From Bacteroides sp. 224 (GTDB lineage Bacteria > Bacteroidota > Bacteroidia > Bacteroidales > Bacteroidaceae): a stretch of 57,935 nucleotides of DNA. The notes under the pieces were generated by a model, which was given only the letters and a program-made list of their open reading frames with translations, was not told the origin of the DNA and ran no database searches. Shown piece after piece: positions 16,758 to 25,844 of the stretch (position 1 is the first letter of the stretch; every line of letters begins with the position of its first letter). The position numbers and the translations under genes are program-made. The stretch covers positions 1 through 57,935 of the forward strand of contig NZ_QVMK01000017.1 in NCBI RefSeq assembly GCF_010500995.1, read 5' to 3'.

Positions 16758-17984
16758 ATGCAGTATAAACTTTCCATACCATCTGCCTTAAAAGCAAATA
16801 TACAGCTTCCGGCCTCTAAGAGTATAAGTAACAGGGTGTTGATAATGAATGCACTGGCTTCCGGAGAATATATTCCTCAAAATCTGTCGGATTGCGATGA
16901 TACCAATGTCATGCTAAAAGCATTATCGGGCAATAATGAAGTGGTGGATATTATGGCGGCCGGAACTGCCATGCGCTTTCTTACTGCTTATTTTAGCATT
17001 ACTCCCGGTTGCCGGATAATAACAGGCACCGAACGCATGAAGAATCGTCCCATTGCTATTTTAGTAGATGCTTTAAGAAAGTTAGGCGCTCAAATAGAAT
17101 ATGTAGAGAAAGAAGGTTTTCCGCCCTTAAAGATCACAGGCAAAGAACTCGATAGTAATGAATTGGCTTTGCAGGGAAATGTAAGTTCACAATATATATC
17201 TGCATTGCTTTTAATTGCTCCAATGCTAAAAAATGGATTAAATCTTTTTCTGGAAGGGGAGGTCATTTCAAGACCTTATATCAATCTTACCATCAAATTA
17301 ATGAAAGATTTTGGTGCAGATTTGAGTTGGACTTCCGAGAATAGCCTTCATATAAAGCCGCGTCCTTATCAGAGCATTCCTTTTGTAGTAGAGAGTGATT
17401 GGAGTGCTGCTTCTTATTGGTATCAGTTGGTAGCACTTAGCAATGATGCAGAGATTGAACTACTGGGGTTGTTTAAGAATAGCTATCAGGGAGATTCTCA
17501 AGGGACGAAGATCTTTGAACGCTTAGGAGTTGACACAGAGTTTACTGATAGGGGAGTTATATTGCGAAAGAGTAAAATAAAAGTAAATCGAATTGAAGAA
17601 GATTTGGTGGAAATGCCCGATCTTGCCCAGACTTTTGTGGTAACTTGTGCCTTATTAAATATTCCATTCCATTTCACCGGTCTGCAAACATTAAAGATAA
17701 AAGAAACAGATCGTATTACAGCTCTTATTACCGAATTGGGTAAATTAGGCTTCCAAATCCGCCAAGAGAATGATTCTGTATTAATATGGGATGGCGAGAA
17801 AATGGTAGGAGAGGAGAAGCCAATAATACATACCTACGAGGATCATCGCATGGCGATGGCATTTGCACCGGCTGCTATACACTTTCCCAATCTGCGTATT
17901 GCAGAGCCGCAGGTAGTTACTAAGTCTTATCCTGATTTCTGGAAGGATTTGCAGAAGGCAGGGGTGTTAGTTAAGGAGCTATAA
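16758..17984 (+). CDS. aroA: 3-phosphoshikimate 1-carboxyvinyltransferase (EPSP synthase)
   Basis: 408 residues. Transfers the enolpyruvyl group of PEP to shikimate-3-phosphate in the chorismate pathway. Visible: PASKSISNR (Lys21, Ser22, Arg26 bind substrate), AAGTAMRF for the PEP loop, the QYISALL region, and KETDRITAL with EDHRMAM (PEP-binding Arg). The usual GNAGTAMR is AAGTAMR here, an unusual PEP loop for the family. The ATG at 16758 (MQYKLSIP) is the start; nine further codons from a TTG would be read from the promoter region. Confidence 0.95.
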   Translation: MQYKLSIPSALKANIQLPASKSISNRVLIMNALASGEYIPQNLSDCDDTNVMLKALSGNNEVVDIMAAGTAMRFLTAYFSITPGCRIITGTERMKNRPIAILVDALRKLGAQIEYVEKEGFPPLKITGKELDSNELALQGNVSSQYISALLLIAPMLKNGLNLFLEGEVISRPYINLTIKLMKDFGADLSWTSENSLHIKPRPYQSIPFVVESDWSAASYWYQLVALSNDAEIELLGLFKNSYQGDSQGTKIFERLGVDTEFTDRGVILRKSKIKVNRIEEDLVEMPDLAQTFVVTCALLNIPFHFTGLQTLKIKETDRITALITELGKLGFQIRQENDSVLIWDGEKMVGEEKPIIHTYEDHRMAMAFAPAAIHFPNLRIAEPQVVTKSYPDFWKDLQKAGVLVKEL

Positions 17985-17992
17985 ACTAATAA

Positions 17993-18072
17993 TTGAACAC
18001 AGAGACACAAAGGCACAGAGTTATTAATTTATAGAATAATAAATCTCCGTGTCTTTGTGTCTCTGTGTTCAA
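17993..18072. repeat. Inverted repeat, GAACACAGAGAC family (copy 1)
   Basis: GAACACAGAGACACAAAGGC (from 17995) pairs with GTGTCTTTGTGTCTCTGTGTTC-type sequence ending at 18072, arms about 26 bp. It fills the space between the converging aroA and lipoprotein genes, so it probably works as a two-way terminator. Other copies are at 49029-49096, 54118-54198 and (degenerate) 55146-55179. Confidence 0.85.
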
Positions 18073-18091
18073 CATAATATAAAATATTCTC

Positions 18092-19267
18092 TTATTTCCT
18101 CTCCATTATCTGCAAATTCGACTGCCGTGCAAAACCAATACGGAAATTTAACGGCTTAGGATCTCCCGTTTGATAAGCATCCCTCAGTTCTGGCTGTGCA
18201 TATTTGGTATACGCTGTTGTGGGCTTATAAAATGTACCATACAATGTAATATCCCATTTATCGGGCGAATAAAAAGAGAGAGGAATTCCGGAGTCGTCTT
18301 GTACCACTGTATTGGAATGATCGAGAATCAGGCTGCGGATATCAGAGAAGTCACCTTCGTGCATCAGGTAAGATGCTGATTTAATGAAAGTAACTGTAGT
18401 CTTTCTATTTAGATTATTTATATAAGTAACAAGTGGTTTGTTCTTTAGCAAACCTTCGTTGCTAAGGTCGGTAGCGTAATAATACAATGTTTGCAGTCTT
18501 CTGGTGCCTTCTTTGAAGAACTTTATTTCTACAAGACCCGTATTTTCTGTAATCGGACTACCATTCTCGTGAGTAGAAACAAGCTCTCCTTTATTGCTAA
18601 TCCGACAACTTTTGATGCTGACAATTTCCTTATCGGTACGAGCCATAAGCATCGAAATCACAGGAATAACCCCATCAATGGTGTCATTCTCTTCTTCTAT
18701 ATTCATATCTCTGGTTCGGAAGAAACTTAAACTAAGCACATCCGATACAGCATCCTGATACAGCCGATATGTGCGGGCAGAAGGGTGTTTAACCTGTATG
18801 GCATGCCCTGTACGCTCCAATCCAATCAGAAAATAAGTATCTACATCGGGGAAGAAAGAATTTGAAAACAAGAAATCCGGTCCACCGAAAGGATAAAACA
18901 TAGCACTGCTTTCCTTATTGATGCTGTTCAATTCGTTCATGGCAAAAGACAAAACCTTAGGCGCACTCTGTTGATAAGAGTTCCAAATCTGGTCCATATT
19001 GCGCGAATGATTCTTCCACTCCTTGGTTTGTGTCAGTGCATACAATTTACTATTTTTATTATGAACAGGAAGACCGGCAACAAAGCGGGCGGCATCATTA
19101 AGTGCCTGATCGGTAATTAGCTTGCTATCATGCGGCCCTGTCGAATTACTCATCATAGTTGTACTGTCGGGGGTGGTGGATGTACCCTGTTGTTTATTGT
19201 TGCAGGAATACATGCACAATAGTATTCCGGCAGACAGTACGGTTAAAAGAAGTAGTTTAGTTTTCAT
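18092..19267 (-). CDS. Lipoprotein of unknown function
   Basis: 391 residues, not recognised. Lipobox LLCMYSC (Cys at about 22), then a low-complexity Ser/Thr linker (about 25-45). The body contains FYPFGGPDFLFSNSFFPDVD and YFLIGLERTGHAIQVKH. The start overlaps the stop of the upstream permease (ATGA), so the two are translationally coupled. A periplasmic or surface lipoprotein working with that permease is plausible but unproven. Confidence 0.75.
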   Translation of the reverse strand: MKTKLLLLTVLSAGILLCMYSCNNKQQGTSTTPDSTTMMSNSTGPHDSKLITDQALNDAARFVAGLPVHNKNSKLYALTQTKEWKNHSRNMDQIWNSYQQSAPKVLSFAMNELNSINKESSAMFYPFGGPDFLFSNSFFPDVDTYFLIGLERTGHAIQVKHPSARTYRLYQDAVSDVLSLSFFRTRDMNIEEENDTIDGVIPVISMLMARTDKEIVSIKSCRISNKGELVSTHENGSPITENTGLVEIKFFKEGTRRLQTLYYYATDLSNEGLLKNKPLVTYINNLNRKTTVTFIKSASYLMHEGDFSDIRSLILDHSNTVVQDDSGIPLSFYSPDKWDITLYGTFYKPTTAYTKYAQPELRDAYQTGDPKPLNFRIGFARQSNLQIMERK

Positions 19268-20634
19268 ATATTGTTTTGTTTACTTTTATGTTTAACGGCT
19301 ATTGAATTCCACCAATAGAGTCCTGCCCCTGTTAATAAAGTTAATACACTCATTAGGGTCATCCACATTACAGGTTGTTCACGATCAATGAAAGTACTGA
19401 CATAGTCTTCATGAATCAAATAAATAATAGACCATAGAATTAGTGTTATAAAAACGCAAGGAATCACAGGATACCCCCATGTTTTGTAAGGACGTGCGGC
19501 GTTTGGGAATTTTCTTCGATGAATAAATACCCCGGCTACCGTCAGCATTGCAAAAAAGGAGAGAGTGATACCCGTATATTTGGTGATTATAGCAAACGAG
19601 TTGGTGATAATCAATAGGAAGCTAATTGCAAATTGCACCCAGATAGCTATGTATGGGGTTCCTTTGGAAGATCGTTTGGAGAGTGCCCGAAGAATGTAAG
19701 TGTCTTCTCCCATTACTTGCGAAACACGAGGCCCCAGGAAAACCATTGAGCTAATGCTTGATAGTAGCAGCGAGGCAATGATTAACCCCATAATATTTCC
19801 GGCTTGTTCGCCAAAAATATAATGGGCAGAGATAAGCCCAACCTGCAACTGCCCCTTCATTTCTTCTATCGGAGTAGAAAGATAAAAAGCTGCATTCAAA
19901 AGAATATAAAGAATGGTAACAATCAATGTACTGATGAAAAGCGATTGAGGAATTGTTTTTTGTGGATTCTTGATTTCATTCGCCATATAAGCAGATGCAT
20001 TCCATCCGGAGTAAGCATAGTACACCCAAATCAGAGAAACGGCAAAGCCACCGGAGAACAATTCTCCCAAAGAAAACTCAGATACGGAGGAAGATACCTC
20101 CTGATGATTCTCTGGCAAAATGAAGCCACAGATAATCAGCCCCACAATGATGAATATCTTGAAGAAAGTGAAGTAGCGTTGTACTGCACCTCCTATTTTT
20201 AAGTCATACGCATGTATGCAGGTAATAATAGTCAATACAACTAAAGCCGTAGTAACAGGAGGAAGAAAAGGAAATACCTTCGATAAATAAGTGCCGAAAG
20301 CGATGGCGGCTAAAGCCACAGGAGCAGCGAATCCAACAATTAAAGAAGCCCATCCCGCCATAAAGCCAAGTATGGGGTGATAGATTTCGCGGAGATAATG
20401 ATATTCGCCTCCCGAACGAGGCATGGCGGCGCTTAATTCTCCGTAAACTAATGCTCCGCATAAAGCAATGATTCCGCCGAAAAGCCATAACAACAAGATG
20501 GATATAAAGTTGGTAGTTTCCAACAATACGAAGCCTAAAGATATAAAAACACCGGTACCAATCATATTGGCAACTACAAAAGCTGAGGCTGTTATGAGCC
20601 CGAACTTGTAGGTATGGGGTTTATCCTTTATCAT
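19264..20634 (-). CDS. APC-family amino acid permease
   Basis: 456 residues with about 12 membrane segments. The first segment carries the APC substrate motif (FVVANMIGTGVFISLG, about 17-32), followed by GGIIALCGALVYGELSAAMP and SGGEYHYLREIYHP, typical of the LAT/AdiC-like branch. It imports or exchanges amino acids across the inner membrane; the substrate is not readable. It is first gene of a two-gene transcript with the lipoprotein. Confidence 0.9.
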   Translation of the reverse strand: MIKDKPHTYKFGLITASAFVVANMIGTGVFISLGFVLLETTNFISILLLWLFGGIIALCGALVYGELSAAMPRSGGEYHYLREIYHPILGFMAGWASLIVGFAAPVALAAIAFGTYLSKVFPFLPPVTTALVVLTIITCIHAYDLKIGGAVQRYFTFFKIFIIVGLIICGFILPENHQEVSSSVSEFSLGELFSGGFAVSLIWVYYAYSGWNASAYMANEIKNPQKTIPQSLFISTLIVTILYILLNAAFYLSTPIEEMKGQLQVGLISAHYIFGEQAGNIMGLIIASLLLSSISSMVFLGPRVSQVMGEDTYILRALSKRSSKGTPYIAIWVQFAISFLLIITNSFAIITKYTGITLSFFAMLTVAGVFIHRRKFPNAARPYKTWGYPVIPCVFITLILWSIIYLIHEDYVSTFIDREQPVMWMTLMSVLTLLTGAGLYWWNSIAVKHKSKQNNI

Positions 20635-20674
20635 TCTTTATGCTGTTGAGGATACAAAAATACAATTTAATAAG

Positions 20675-20682
20675 TAACTTTG
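20675..20682 (+). promoter_or_regulatory. -7 box before the small anchored protein gene
   Basis: TAACTTTG fits TAnnTTTG and lies 24 nt before the ATG at 20706; the -33 element is not clear. It supports the shorter start of the gene. Confidence 0.4.
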
Positions 20683-20705
20683 CAGAAAACATTTTATTTT
20701 TAATT

Positions 20706-21122
20706 ATGTGGGTTCTTGTTATTGGTTTGTTGTTCATAGCAGTTTTGGCACTAATCTTAGGTTATGCGCGCAATCGATATTTGCAAAGAAAAATAGAAAA
20801 AGGCGAACTGGATCAGATGCCGGAAATTCAGGAAGCAGATACCGAATGTTGTGGTCAGCATGCCACCTGCGAAAAAGACAGTCTGTTAGCTGCCGTAAGT
20901 AAAGAGATTGAATACTATGACGATGAAGAGTTAGATGCATTTATTGGTACCGCATCAAATCAATATGAGGATGAACAAGTAGAGCAATTTCGAGAAGTTT
21001 TCTATACAATGCAAGACATAGAAGTGGCAGGCTGGGTAAGAAGCTTGCAACTACGTGGAATCTCTCTACCCGACGATATTAAAGACGAAGTGTTTTTGAT
21101 TGTAGGGGAACGCAGGAAATAG
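20706..21122 (+). CDS. Small membrane-anchored protein of unknown function
   Basis: 138 residues from the ATG at 20706 (MWVLVIGLLFIAVL); a longer frame from 20640 would start upstream of the predicted -7 box. One N-terminal membrane helix, a basic stretch, a Cys pair (TECCGQHATC, about 48-57), then an acidic helical domain with YDDEELDAF and GWVRSLQLRGISLPDDI. I recall orthologues beside tsaE-type genes in Bacteroides but not their function. The four-residue CC..H..C grouping could bind a metal. Confidence 0.7.
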   Translation: MWVLVIGLLFIAVLALILGYARNRYLQRKIEKGELDQMPEIQEADTECCGQHATCEKDSLLAAVSKEIEYYDDEELDAFIGTASNQYEDEQVEQFREVFYTMQDIEVAGWVRSLQLRGISLPDDIKDEVFLIVGERRK

Positions 21123-21246
21123 AGTTTGAGTTTATAGTTTGGAGTTTATAGTTTATAGTTACCATGCGGGCTTAAATTTGCAAACTCCAAACTTTAAACT
21201 CTAAACTATAAACTCACAAACTTTAAACTCACAAACTTTAAACTCA
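21123..21246. repeat. Inverted repeat, GAGTTTATAGTTT family
   Basis: GAGTTTATAGTTTGGAGTTT and TATAGTTTATAG on the left face AACTCCAAACTTTAAACTCT, AAACTATAAACTC and two more CACAAACTTTAAACT units on the right. The element occupies the whole gap up to 1 nt before the metal permease ATG (21248), so its right arm is the ribosome-binding region of that gene. Confidence 0.8.
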
Positions 21247-21247
21247 A

Positions 21248-22063
21248 ATGAATCTACTACAATATACATTCTTTCAACATGCCCTGCTTGGTAGTTTGCT
21301 GGCAAGTATTGCATGCGGAATTATTGGAACTTACATTGTAACAAGACGCCTGGTCTTTATCAGTGGGGGGATTACACATGCTTCATTCGGAGGCATTGGT
21401 ATTGGGCTATATACGGGTATTTCTCCCATACTATCGGCTGCTGTTTTCTCTGTTCTTTCGGCCTTTGGTGTGGAATGGCTCAGCAAACGCAAAGATATGC
21501 GCGAAGATTCTGCCATTGCAGTGTTCTGGACGCTGGGTATGGCTGTAGGAATTATATTCAGCTTTCTCTCTCCGGGCTTTGCTCCCGACTTATCTGCTTT
21601 TTTATTTGGGAATATACTTACGATTACCCAATTAGATATTGTGATGTTGGGTATATTAGCTATTTTATTAATTCTGTTCTTTACACTGTTCATTCATCCG
21701 ATTGTTGCAGTTGCCTTTGATCGTGAGTTTGCCCGTTCGCAAGGTATTCCCGTACAGTTGTTCGAATATGTGTTGATGATGTTTATCGCCCTCACCATTG
21801 TATCTTGCTTGCGGATGGTTGGCATTGTTTTGGCTATTTCGTTATTGACAATCCCTCAGATGACAGCCAACCTGTTTACCTATAATTTTAAGAAAATAAT
21901 ATGGCTCTCCATTGGAATCGGTTACTTGGGATGTTTAGGAGGACTGCTAATATCCTACTTCCTGAATGTACCTTCCGGAGCCTCTATCATATTCTTTTCA
22001 ATTCTTATTTATGCAATATGTAAATTGCTGAAAGCAACATTTATAAAAACCCAAATGAAATGA
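21248..22063 (+). CDS. Metal ABC transporter permease (ZnuB/MntB family)
   Basis: 271 residues with about 8 membrane segments (ABC-3 family), for example [20 protein letters not shown] and [17 protein letters not shown] near the N-terminus and [16 protein letters not shown] later. It would form the channel for zinc, manganese or iron import. No ATPase or binding protein is adjacent, so these must be elsewhere. Its end overlaps tsaE by 4 nt (ATGA). Confidence 0.9.
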   Translation: MNLLQYTFFQHALLGSLLASIACGIIGTYIVTRRLVFISGGITHASFGGIGIGLYTGISPILSAAVFSVLSAFGVEWLSKRKDMREDSAIAVFWTLGMAVGIIFSFLSPGFAPDLSAFLFGNILTITQLDIVMLGILAILLILFFTLFIHPIVAVAFDREFARSQGIPVQLFEYVLMMFIALTIVSCLRMVGIVLAISLLTIPQMTANLFTYNFKKIIWLSIGIGYLGCLGGLLISYFLNVPSGASIIFFSILIYAICKLLKATFIKTQMK

Positions 22064-22476
22064 AAATACAAATTCAATCGTTAGACCAGATTCACGAGGC
22101 AGCCCGTCAGTTTATTGAAGCCATGGGCGATAATACGGTTTTTGCCCTTTATGGAAAGATGGGTGCCGGTAAAACTACTTTTGTGAAAGCTGTCTGCGAA
22201 GCACTCGGAGTAACGGATGTAATTAACTCACCTACCTTTGCTATCGTTAATGAGTATCGTTCGGATACCGGCGAGCTTATTTACCATTTTGATTTCTATC
22301 GTATAAAGAAACTGGATGAAGTGTATGACATGGGTTATGAAGATTACTTTTATAGTGGTGCCCTTTGCTTTATCGAATGGCCCGAATTGATAGACGATTT
22401 ATTGCCCGGGAACACCATCAAAGTAACCATTGAAGAATTAGAAGACGGATCGAGAACAGTTACTTTAGAAGAATAG
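22060..22476 (+). CDS. tsaE: tRNA threonylcarbamoyladenosine biosynthesis ATPase TsaE
   Basis: 138 residues, the usual length. Walker [11 protein letters not shown] (about 33-42), then [10 protein letters not shown] and HFDFYRIK and a C-terminal FIEWPE. TsaE works with TsaB and TsaD to make t6A37 in ANN-decoding tRNAs. Translationally coupled to the upstream permease, with the Imm17-like gene 2 nt downstream. Confidence 0.95.
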   Translation: MKIQIQSLDQIHEAARQFIEAMGDNTVFALYGKMGAGKTTFVKAVCEALGVTDVINSPTFAIVNEYRSDTGELIYHFDFYRIKKLDEVYDMGYEDYFYSGALCFIEWPELIDDLLPGNTIKVTIEELEDGSRTVTLEE

Positions 22477-22478
22477 TT

Positions 22479-22694
22479 ATGGCACCTCAATATTTTATTC
22501 AAGGACTATTTGCACTGGCAGGTATTGTTGCTTTATTGGCCGCAATCTTTAACTGGAAGTGGTTTTTCGAAGCACATAATGCTCAGTTTATCGTTCGTAA
22601 TGTGGGTGCAAATCGTGCGCGACTATTTTATGGAGTGTTAGGAGTCATTCTGATTGTTATGGCTGTTTTCTTTTATTGTAAAACAAAGATTTGA
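22479..22694 (+). CDS. Imm17-like small membrane protein
   Basis: 71 residues with two membrane helices (about 8-26 and 48-66). The pattern NWKWFFEAHNAQFIVRNVG ... ANRARLFYGVLGV fits my memory of the Imm17 (immunity protein 17) family. No toxin gene or secretion locus is nearby. It sits 2 nt after tsaE, so it is likely co-transcribed as a housekeeping gene, and the immunity label may only describe homology. Confidence 0.65.
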   Translation: MAPQYFIQGLFALAGIVALLAAIFNWKWFFEAHNAQFIVRNVGANRARLFYGVLGVILIVMAVFFYCKTKI

Positions 22695-22755
22695 ATATAC
22701 TGTTGCTCTTATGATAAACCGCAGAGTTACGCGGTTCAAAAAATAAATTAATAAA

Positions 22756-23025
22756 TAAGTGTTCAGAATTAATTCATATCTTAGCAGTCACCCCGATAGG
22801 GGTGAGATGTGCATAACCCCGGGTCAGCGAAGCGCAGCCCGGGGATGGTCAGTCATCACACTCAGTCTCAACCCTGAAAGGGTTGAACCCACTTCGGGGT
22901 TCAGAGAAGAGAGAGTACCATCATCCCCGGGTTACGCTTCGCTCACCCGGGGTTATGCACATATTACCCCTGTCGGGGTAAATGCTTGCAGTTTAATTAA
23001 TAGATGAACTAATTTTGAATACTTA
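22756..23025. repeat. Composite inverted-repeat element with CCCCGGG core
   Basis: Terminal inverted repeats TAAGTGTTCAGAATTAATTC (22756) and its partner ending at 23025 (reverse complement TAAGTATTCAAAATTAGTTC). Inside lies a second pair of arms: GATGTGCATAACCCCGGG... (from about 22805) and ...CCCGGGGTTATGCACAT (to about 22962), with small hairpins AACCCTGAAAGGGTT and GAACCCACTTCGGGGTTC in the middle. Total 270 bp, between Imm17 and surE. An 82-codon open frame across it is an artefact. Confidence 0.85.
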
Positions 23026-23042
23026 CTCAATACATACATATT

Positions 23043-23819
23043 ATGGAAGAGAGAAAACCCTTGATATTTATATCTAACGATGATGGGGTAACCGCAAAAG
23101 GAATTAATGAACTAATTAAATATTTGCGCCCTTTAGGCGAAGTTGTAGTTATGGCACCCGATTCTGCCCGTTCGGGAAGTGGATGCGCCTTAACCGTAAA
23201 TACCCCCGTACATTATAAACTAATAAAAAGAGAACCGGGATTAACCATTTACTCATGCTCGGGTACCCCTGTAGACTGTGTAAAACTTGCCCGCAATACA
23301 ATTCTGGATCGTACCCCGGATTTAATTGTGGGAGGAATTAATCATGGAGATAACTCCGGAACCAATGTTCATTATTCGGGCACTATGGGTATTGTGATTG
23401 AAGGATGTTTAAACGGAATCCCCTCTGTAGGATTCTCTCTTTGCAATCATGCTCCTGATGCCGACTTTGCACCTTTCAAACCGTATGTGGTTGAAGTAGC
23501 TCGCATGGTATTAGAAAAAGGTCTGCCGGATAGAACTTGCTTGAATGTGAACTTCCCTGATACACAAGAGGTAAAAGGCGTAAAAGTCTGCGAACAAGCA
23601 GTGGGTCGTTGGCAAAAAGAATGGGAACCCTGCCCAAGACGATTTGATGATTGCTATTACTGGCTCACCGGCGAGTTTGTTAATACCGAGCCCGAGAACC
23701 CCAAAACAGATAATTGGGCTCTTGCACAAGGTTATGTAGCCATAACTCCCACAACAGTGGACGTGACGGCTTACGGATTTATAGAAGAATTAACTAACCG
23801 ACTTTCTATACAAAAATAG
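23043..23819 (+). CDS. surE: 5'/3'-nucleotidase SurE
   Basis: 258 residues. Metal-binding SNDDG (11-15) with the double Asp, the conserved Ser in the [11 protein letters not shown] loop, and [20 protein letters not shown]. Hydrolyses nucleoside monophosphates and short polyphosphates in the cytoplasm. The stop is followed after one base by the lpxB start, so the two are coupled. Confidence 0.96.
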   Translation: MEERKPLIFISNDDGVTAKGINELIKYLRPLGEVVVMAPDSARSGSGCALTVNTPVHYKLIKREPGLTIYSCSGTPVDCVKLARNTILDRTPDLIVGGINHGDNSGTNVHYSGTMGIVIEGCLNGIPSVGFSLCNHAPDADFAPFKPYVVEVARMVLEKGLPDRTCLNVNFPDTQEVKGVKVCEQAVGRWQKEWEPCPRRFDDCYYWLTGEFVNTEPENPKTDNWALAQGYVAITPTTVDVTAYGFIEELTNRLSIQK

Positions 23820-23820
23820 A

Positions 23821-24948
23821 ATGAAATACTATTTGATTGTTGGCGAAGCCTCCGGAGATTTGCATGCCTCTCATTTAATGGCTGCCTTGAAGAAAGAAGA
23901 TCCCCAAGCCGATTTTCGTTTCTACGGTGGCGACTTGATGGCTGCTGTTGGCGGTACGATGGTGAAACATTATCGTGAATTGGCTTATATGGGCTTCATC
24001 CCGGTACTATTGCACCTACGTACAATATTTGCCAACATGAAGCAATGTAAAAAAGATATTGTAGCTTGGAACCCGGATGTAGTTATATTGGTGGATTATC
24101 CCGGCTTTAATCTGGATATCGCTAAGTTTGTACATGCCAAAACACAGATCCCCGTTTTCTATTATATCTCTCCTAAAATATGGGCCTGGAAAGAGTATCG
24201 CATAAAGAATATCAAACGCGATATAAATGAACTCTTCTCCATTCTGCCTTTTGAAGTGGAGTTTTATGAGAAACATCGCTATCCTATACATTATGTGGGG
24301 AACCCAACGGTAGATGAAATAACGAAGTTTCAGGAAGAGAATAAAGAAACCTTCTCAGAATTTGTGGCACATAATCAGTTAGAGGGTAAACCTGTGATTG
24401 CCCTGCTTGCCGGCAGCCGAAAGCAAGAAATAAAAGATAATCTTCCGGATATGATTAAAGCTGCATCTACCTATAAAGAGTATCAGTTGGTGATTGCCGG
24501 AGCTCCCGGAATCTCTCCCGATTACTATAATCAATATATAGGAGATGCGAATGTGCGAATCATTTTCGGGCAAACTTACCAATTGCTGAGTCAAAGTAAA
24601 GCGGCATTGGTAACTTCCGGTACGGCTACTCTCGAAACTGCCCTTTTCCGTGTGCCGCAGGTGGTGTGCTATCATACACCCATAGGAAAAGTAATCTCCT
24701 TTCTTCGCAAACACATTATTAAAGTGAAGTATATTTCTTTAGTAAACCTCATTGCAGATCGGGAAGTGGTAAGAGAACTCGTGGCCGATACTATGACAGT
24801 GAATAATATGCGGGAGGAATTGAATCGTTTACTCAATGATTCCGCTTATCGTGAGGATATGCTGAATGCATACGAACAGATGGCAGAAAGACTCGGACCG
24901 GCCGGAGCCCCCGAGCGAGCAGCTAAAACCATGATATCTCTATTATAG
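23821..24948 (+). CDS. lpxB: Lipid-A-disaccharide synthase
   Basis: 375 residues, GT19 family. GEASGDLHASHLM (8-20), YYISPKIWAWKEYR, ALLAGSRKQEI and the C-terminal TSGTATLETALF. Joins UDP-diacylglucosamine and lipid X to give the lipid A disaccharide at the inner face of the membrane. Followed by a clear terminator. Confidence 0.96.
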   Translation: MKYYLIVGEASGDLHASHLMAALKKEDPQADFRFYGGDLMAAVGGTMVKHYRELAYMGFIPVLLHLRTIFANMKQCKKDIVAWNPDVVILVDYPGFNLDIAKFVHAKTQIPVFYYISPKIWAWKEYRIKNIKRDINELFSILPFEVEFYEKHRYPIHYVGNPTVDEITKFQEENKETFSEFVAHNQLEGKPVIALLAGSRKQEIKDNLPDMIKAASTYKEYQLVIAGAPGISPDYYNQYIGDANVRIIFGQTYQLLSQSKAALVTSGTATLETALFRVPQVVCYHTPIGKVISFLRKHIIKVKYISLVNLIADREVVRELVADTMTVNNMREELNRLLNDSAYREDMLNAYEQMAERLGPAGAPERAAKTMISLL

Positions 24949-24973
24949 GAGCTGTTAAAGTTGTTAATTAACT

Positions 24974-25004
24974 AAAATCCATGCAGTAAACGCGTGGATT
25001 TTTT
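24974..25004 (+). terminator. Intrinsic terminator after lpxB
   Basis: AATCCATGC (24976-24984), loop AGTAAAC, GCGTGGATT (24992-25000) with a following T run. Nine pairs including one G-T. Ends the surE-lpxB transcript. Confidence 0.85.
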
Positions 25005-25042
25005 GTTTATATAGTGTATTAAGAAAGAAGCGATATAGTATT

Positions 25043-25786
25043 ATGAAGAAGCTAAACCTTTACTTATTGGGATTGTTGCTAATGTTGATACCGGCAATCC
25101 AGTCATGTGGTGACGATGGTTATTCACTGGGAGAATTTGAAATCCGTATGGCTACTGTGAGAGTAGTAGGTGGTAGTACCTATTATTTAGAGACAGATAA
25201 TGAAAAAACTCTTTGGCCGGTTGCTACCGAAATTGGATGGTACAAACCTGTGGATGGACAACGAGTGATAGCCAATGTAACAGTTCTATCCGATCAGTAT
25301 GATAAATATGATCATGCTATAAGAGTGAACTTCCTAACTAATATTCTAACTAAAAATGTAGAAGAACTGACAGAAGAAAATCAGGAAGGGTTTGGAAATG
25401 ATCCGGCTGATATAAGGGATATATGGATTGGAGGGCATTATTTGAATGTGGAATTTGTGTTTAATCTTCCCAAGTATCAAAAACATCGTGTTAGTTTGGT
25501 TAAGAATACTTTGGCAGAAGATCCTGAAGATGGATATATACACTTGGAATACCGATATAATGATCAGGATGATGTAAGTGGAGTATTCCGTTATAGCATG
25601 GTTTCCTTCAATTTAAGTGAATATATAAACGATGAGGCTACTTCTTATAAAGGAATAAAAATAAAGGCCAATTTAATAGACGAAGAAGAGAAAATATATA
25701 CATACCTATTTACTGACAAATCTGAAAGCTCACGAGAAGTAGATGATCCTACCGACTTAGTAGACGGCGAAGGAAAAGTAATGTAA
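25043..25786 (+). CDS. NigD-like lipoprotein
   Basis: 247 residues. Lipobox IPAIQSC (Cys at about 22), then a short acidic stretch and two beta-rich domains, the first with an OB-like pattern (LWPVATEIGWYKPVDGQRVIAN). This matches the NigD-like family of Bacteroidales, named for a bacteriocin-locus gene but mostly of unknown role. The C-terminal half holds many charged loops. It stands alone between two terminators. Confidence 0.8.
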   Translation: MKKLNLYLLGLLLMLIPAIQSCGDDGYSLGEFEIRMATVRVVGGSTYYLETDNEKTLWPVATEIGWYKPVDGQRVIANVTVLSDQYDKYDHAIRVNFLTNILTKNVEELTEENQEGFGNDPADIRDIWIGGHYLNVEFVFNLPKYQKHRVSLVKNTLAEDPEDGYIHLEYRYNDQDDVSGVFRYSMVSFNLSEYINDEATSYKGIKIKANLIDEEEKIYTYLFTDKSESSREVDDPTDLVDGEGKVM

Positions 25787-25809
25787 AGTTCCGGTAATGT
25801 TGTTGGTGA

Positions 25810-25844
25810 AGGGATCGTGTTCCGAAAGAACCGATCCCTCTTTA
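25810..25844. terminator. Bidirectional terminator between the NigD-like gene and cdsA
   Basis: AGGGATCG (25810-25817) pairs with CGATCCCT (25832-25839), with an inner GTTC/GAAC pairing around CGAAA. A/T-rich tails lie on the right. It separates convergent genes and ends 1 nt before the cdsA stop. Confidence 0.8.

Noticed and set aside
22759..23007. 82-codon plus-strand open frame
   Set aside because: It is entirely inside the palindromic element at 22756-23025; the protein reads as translated repeat.
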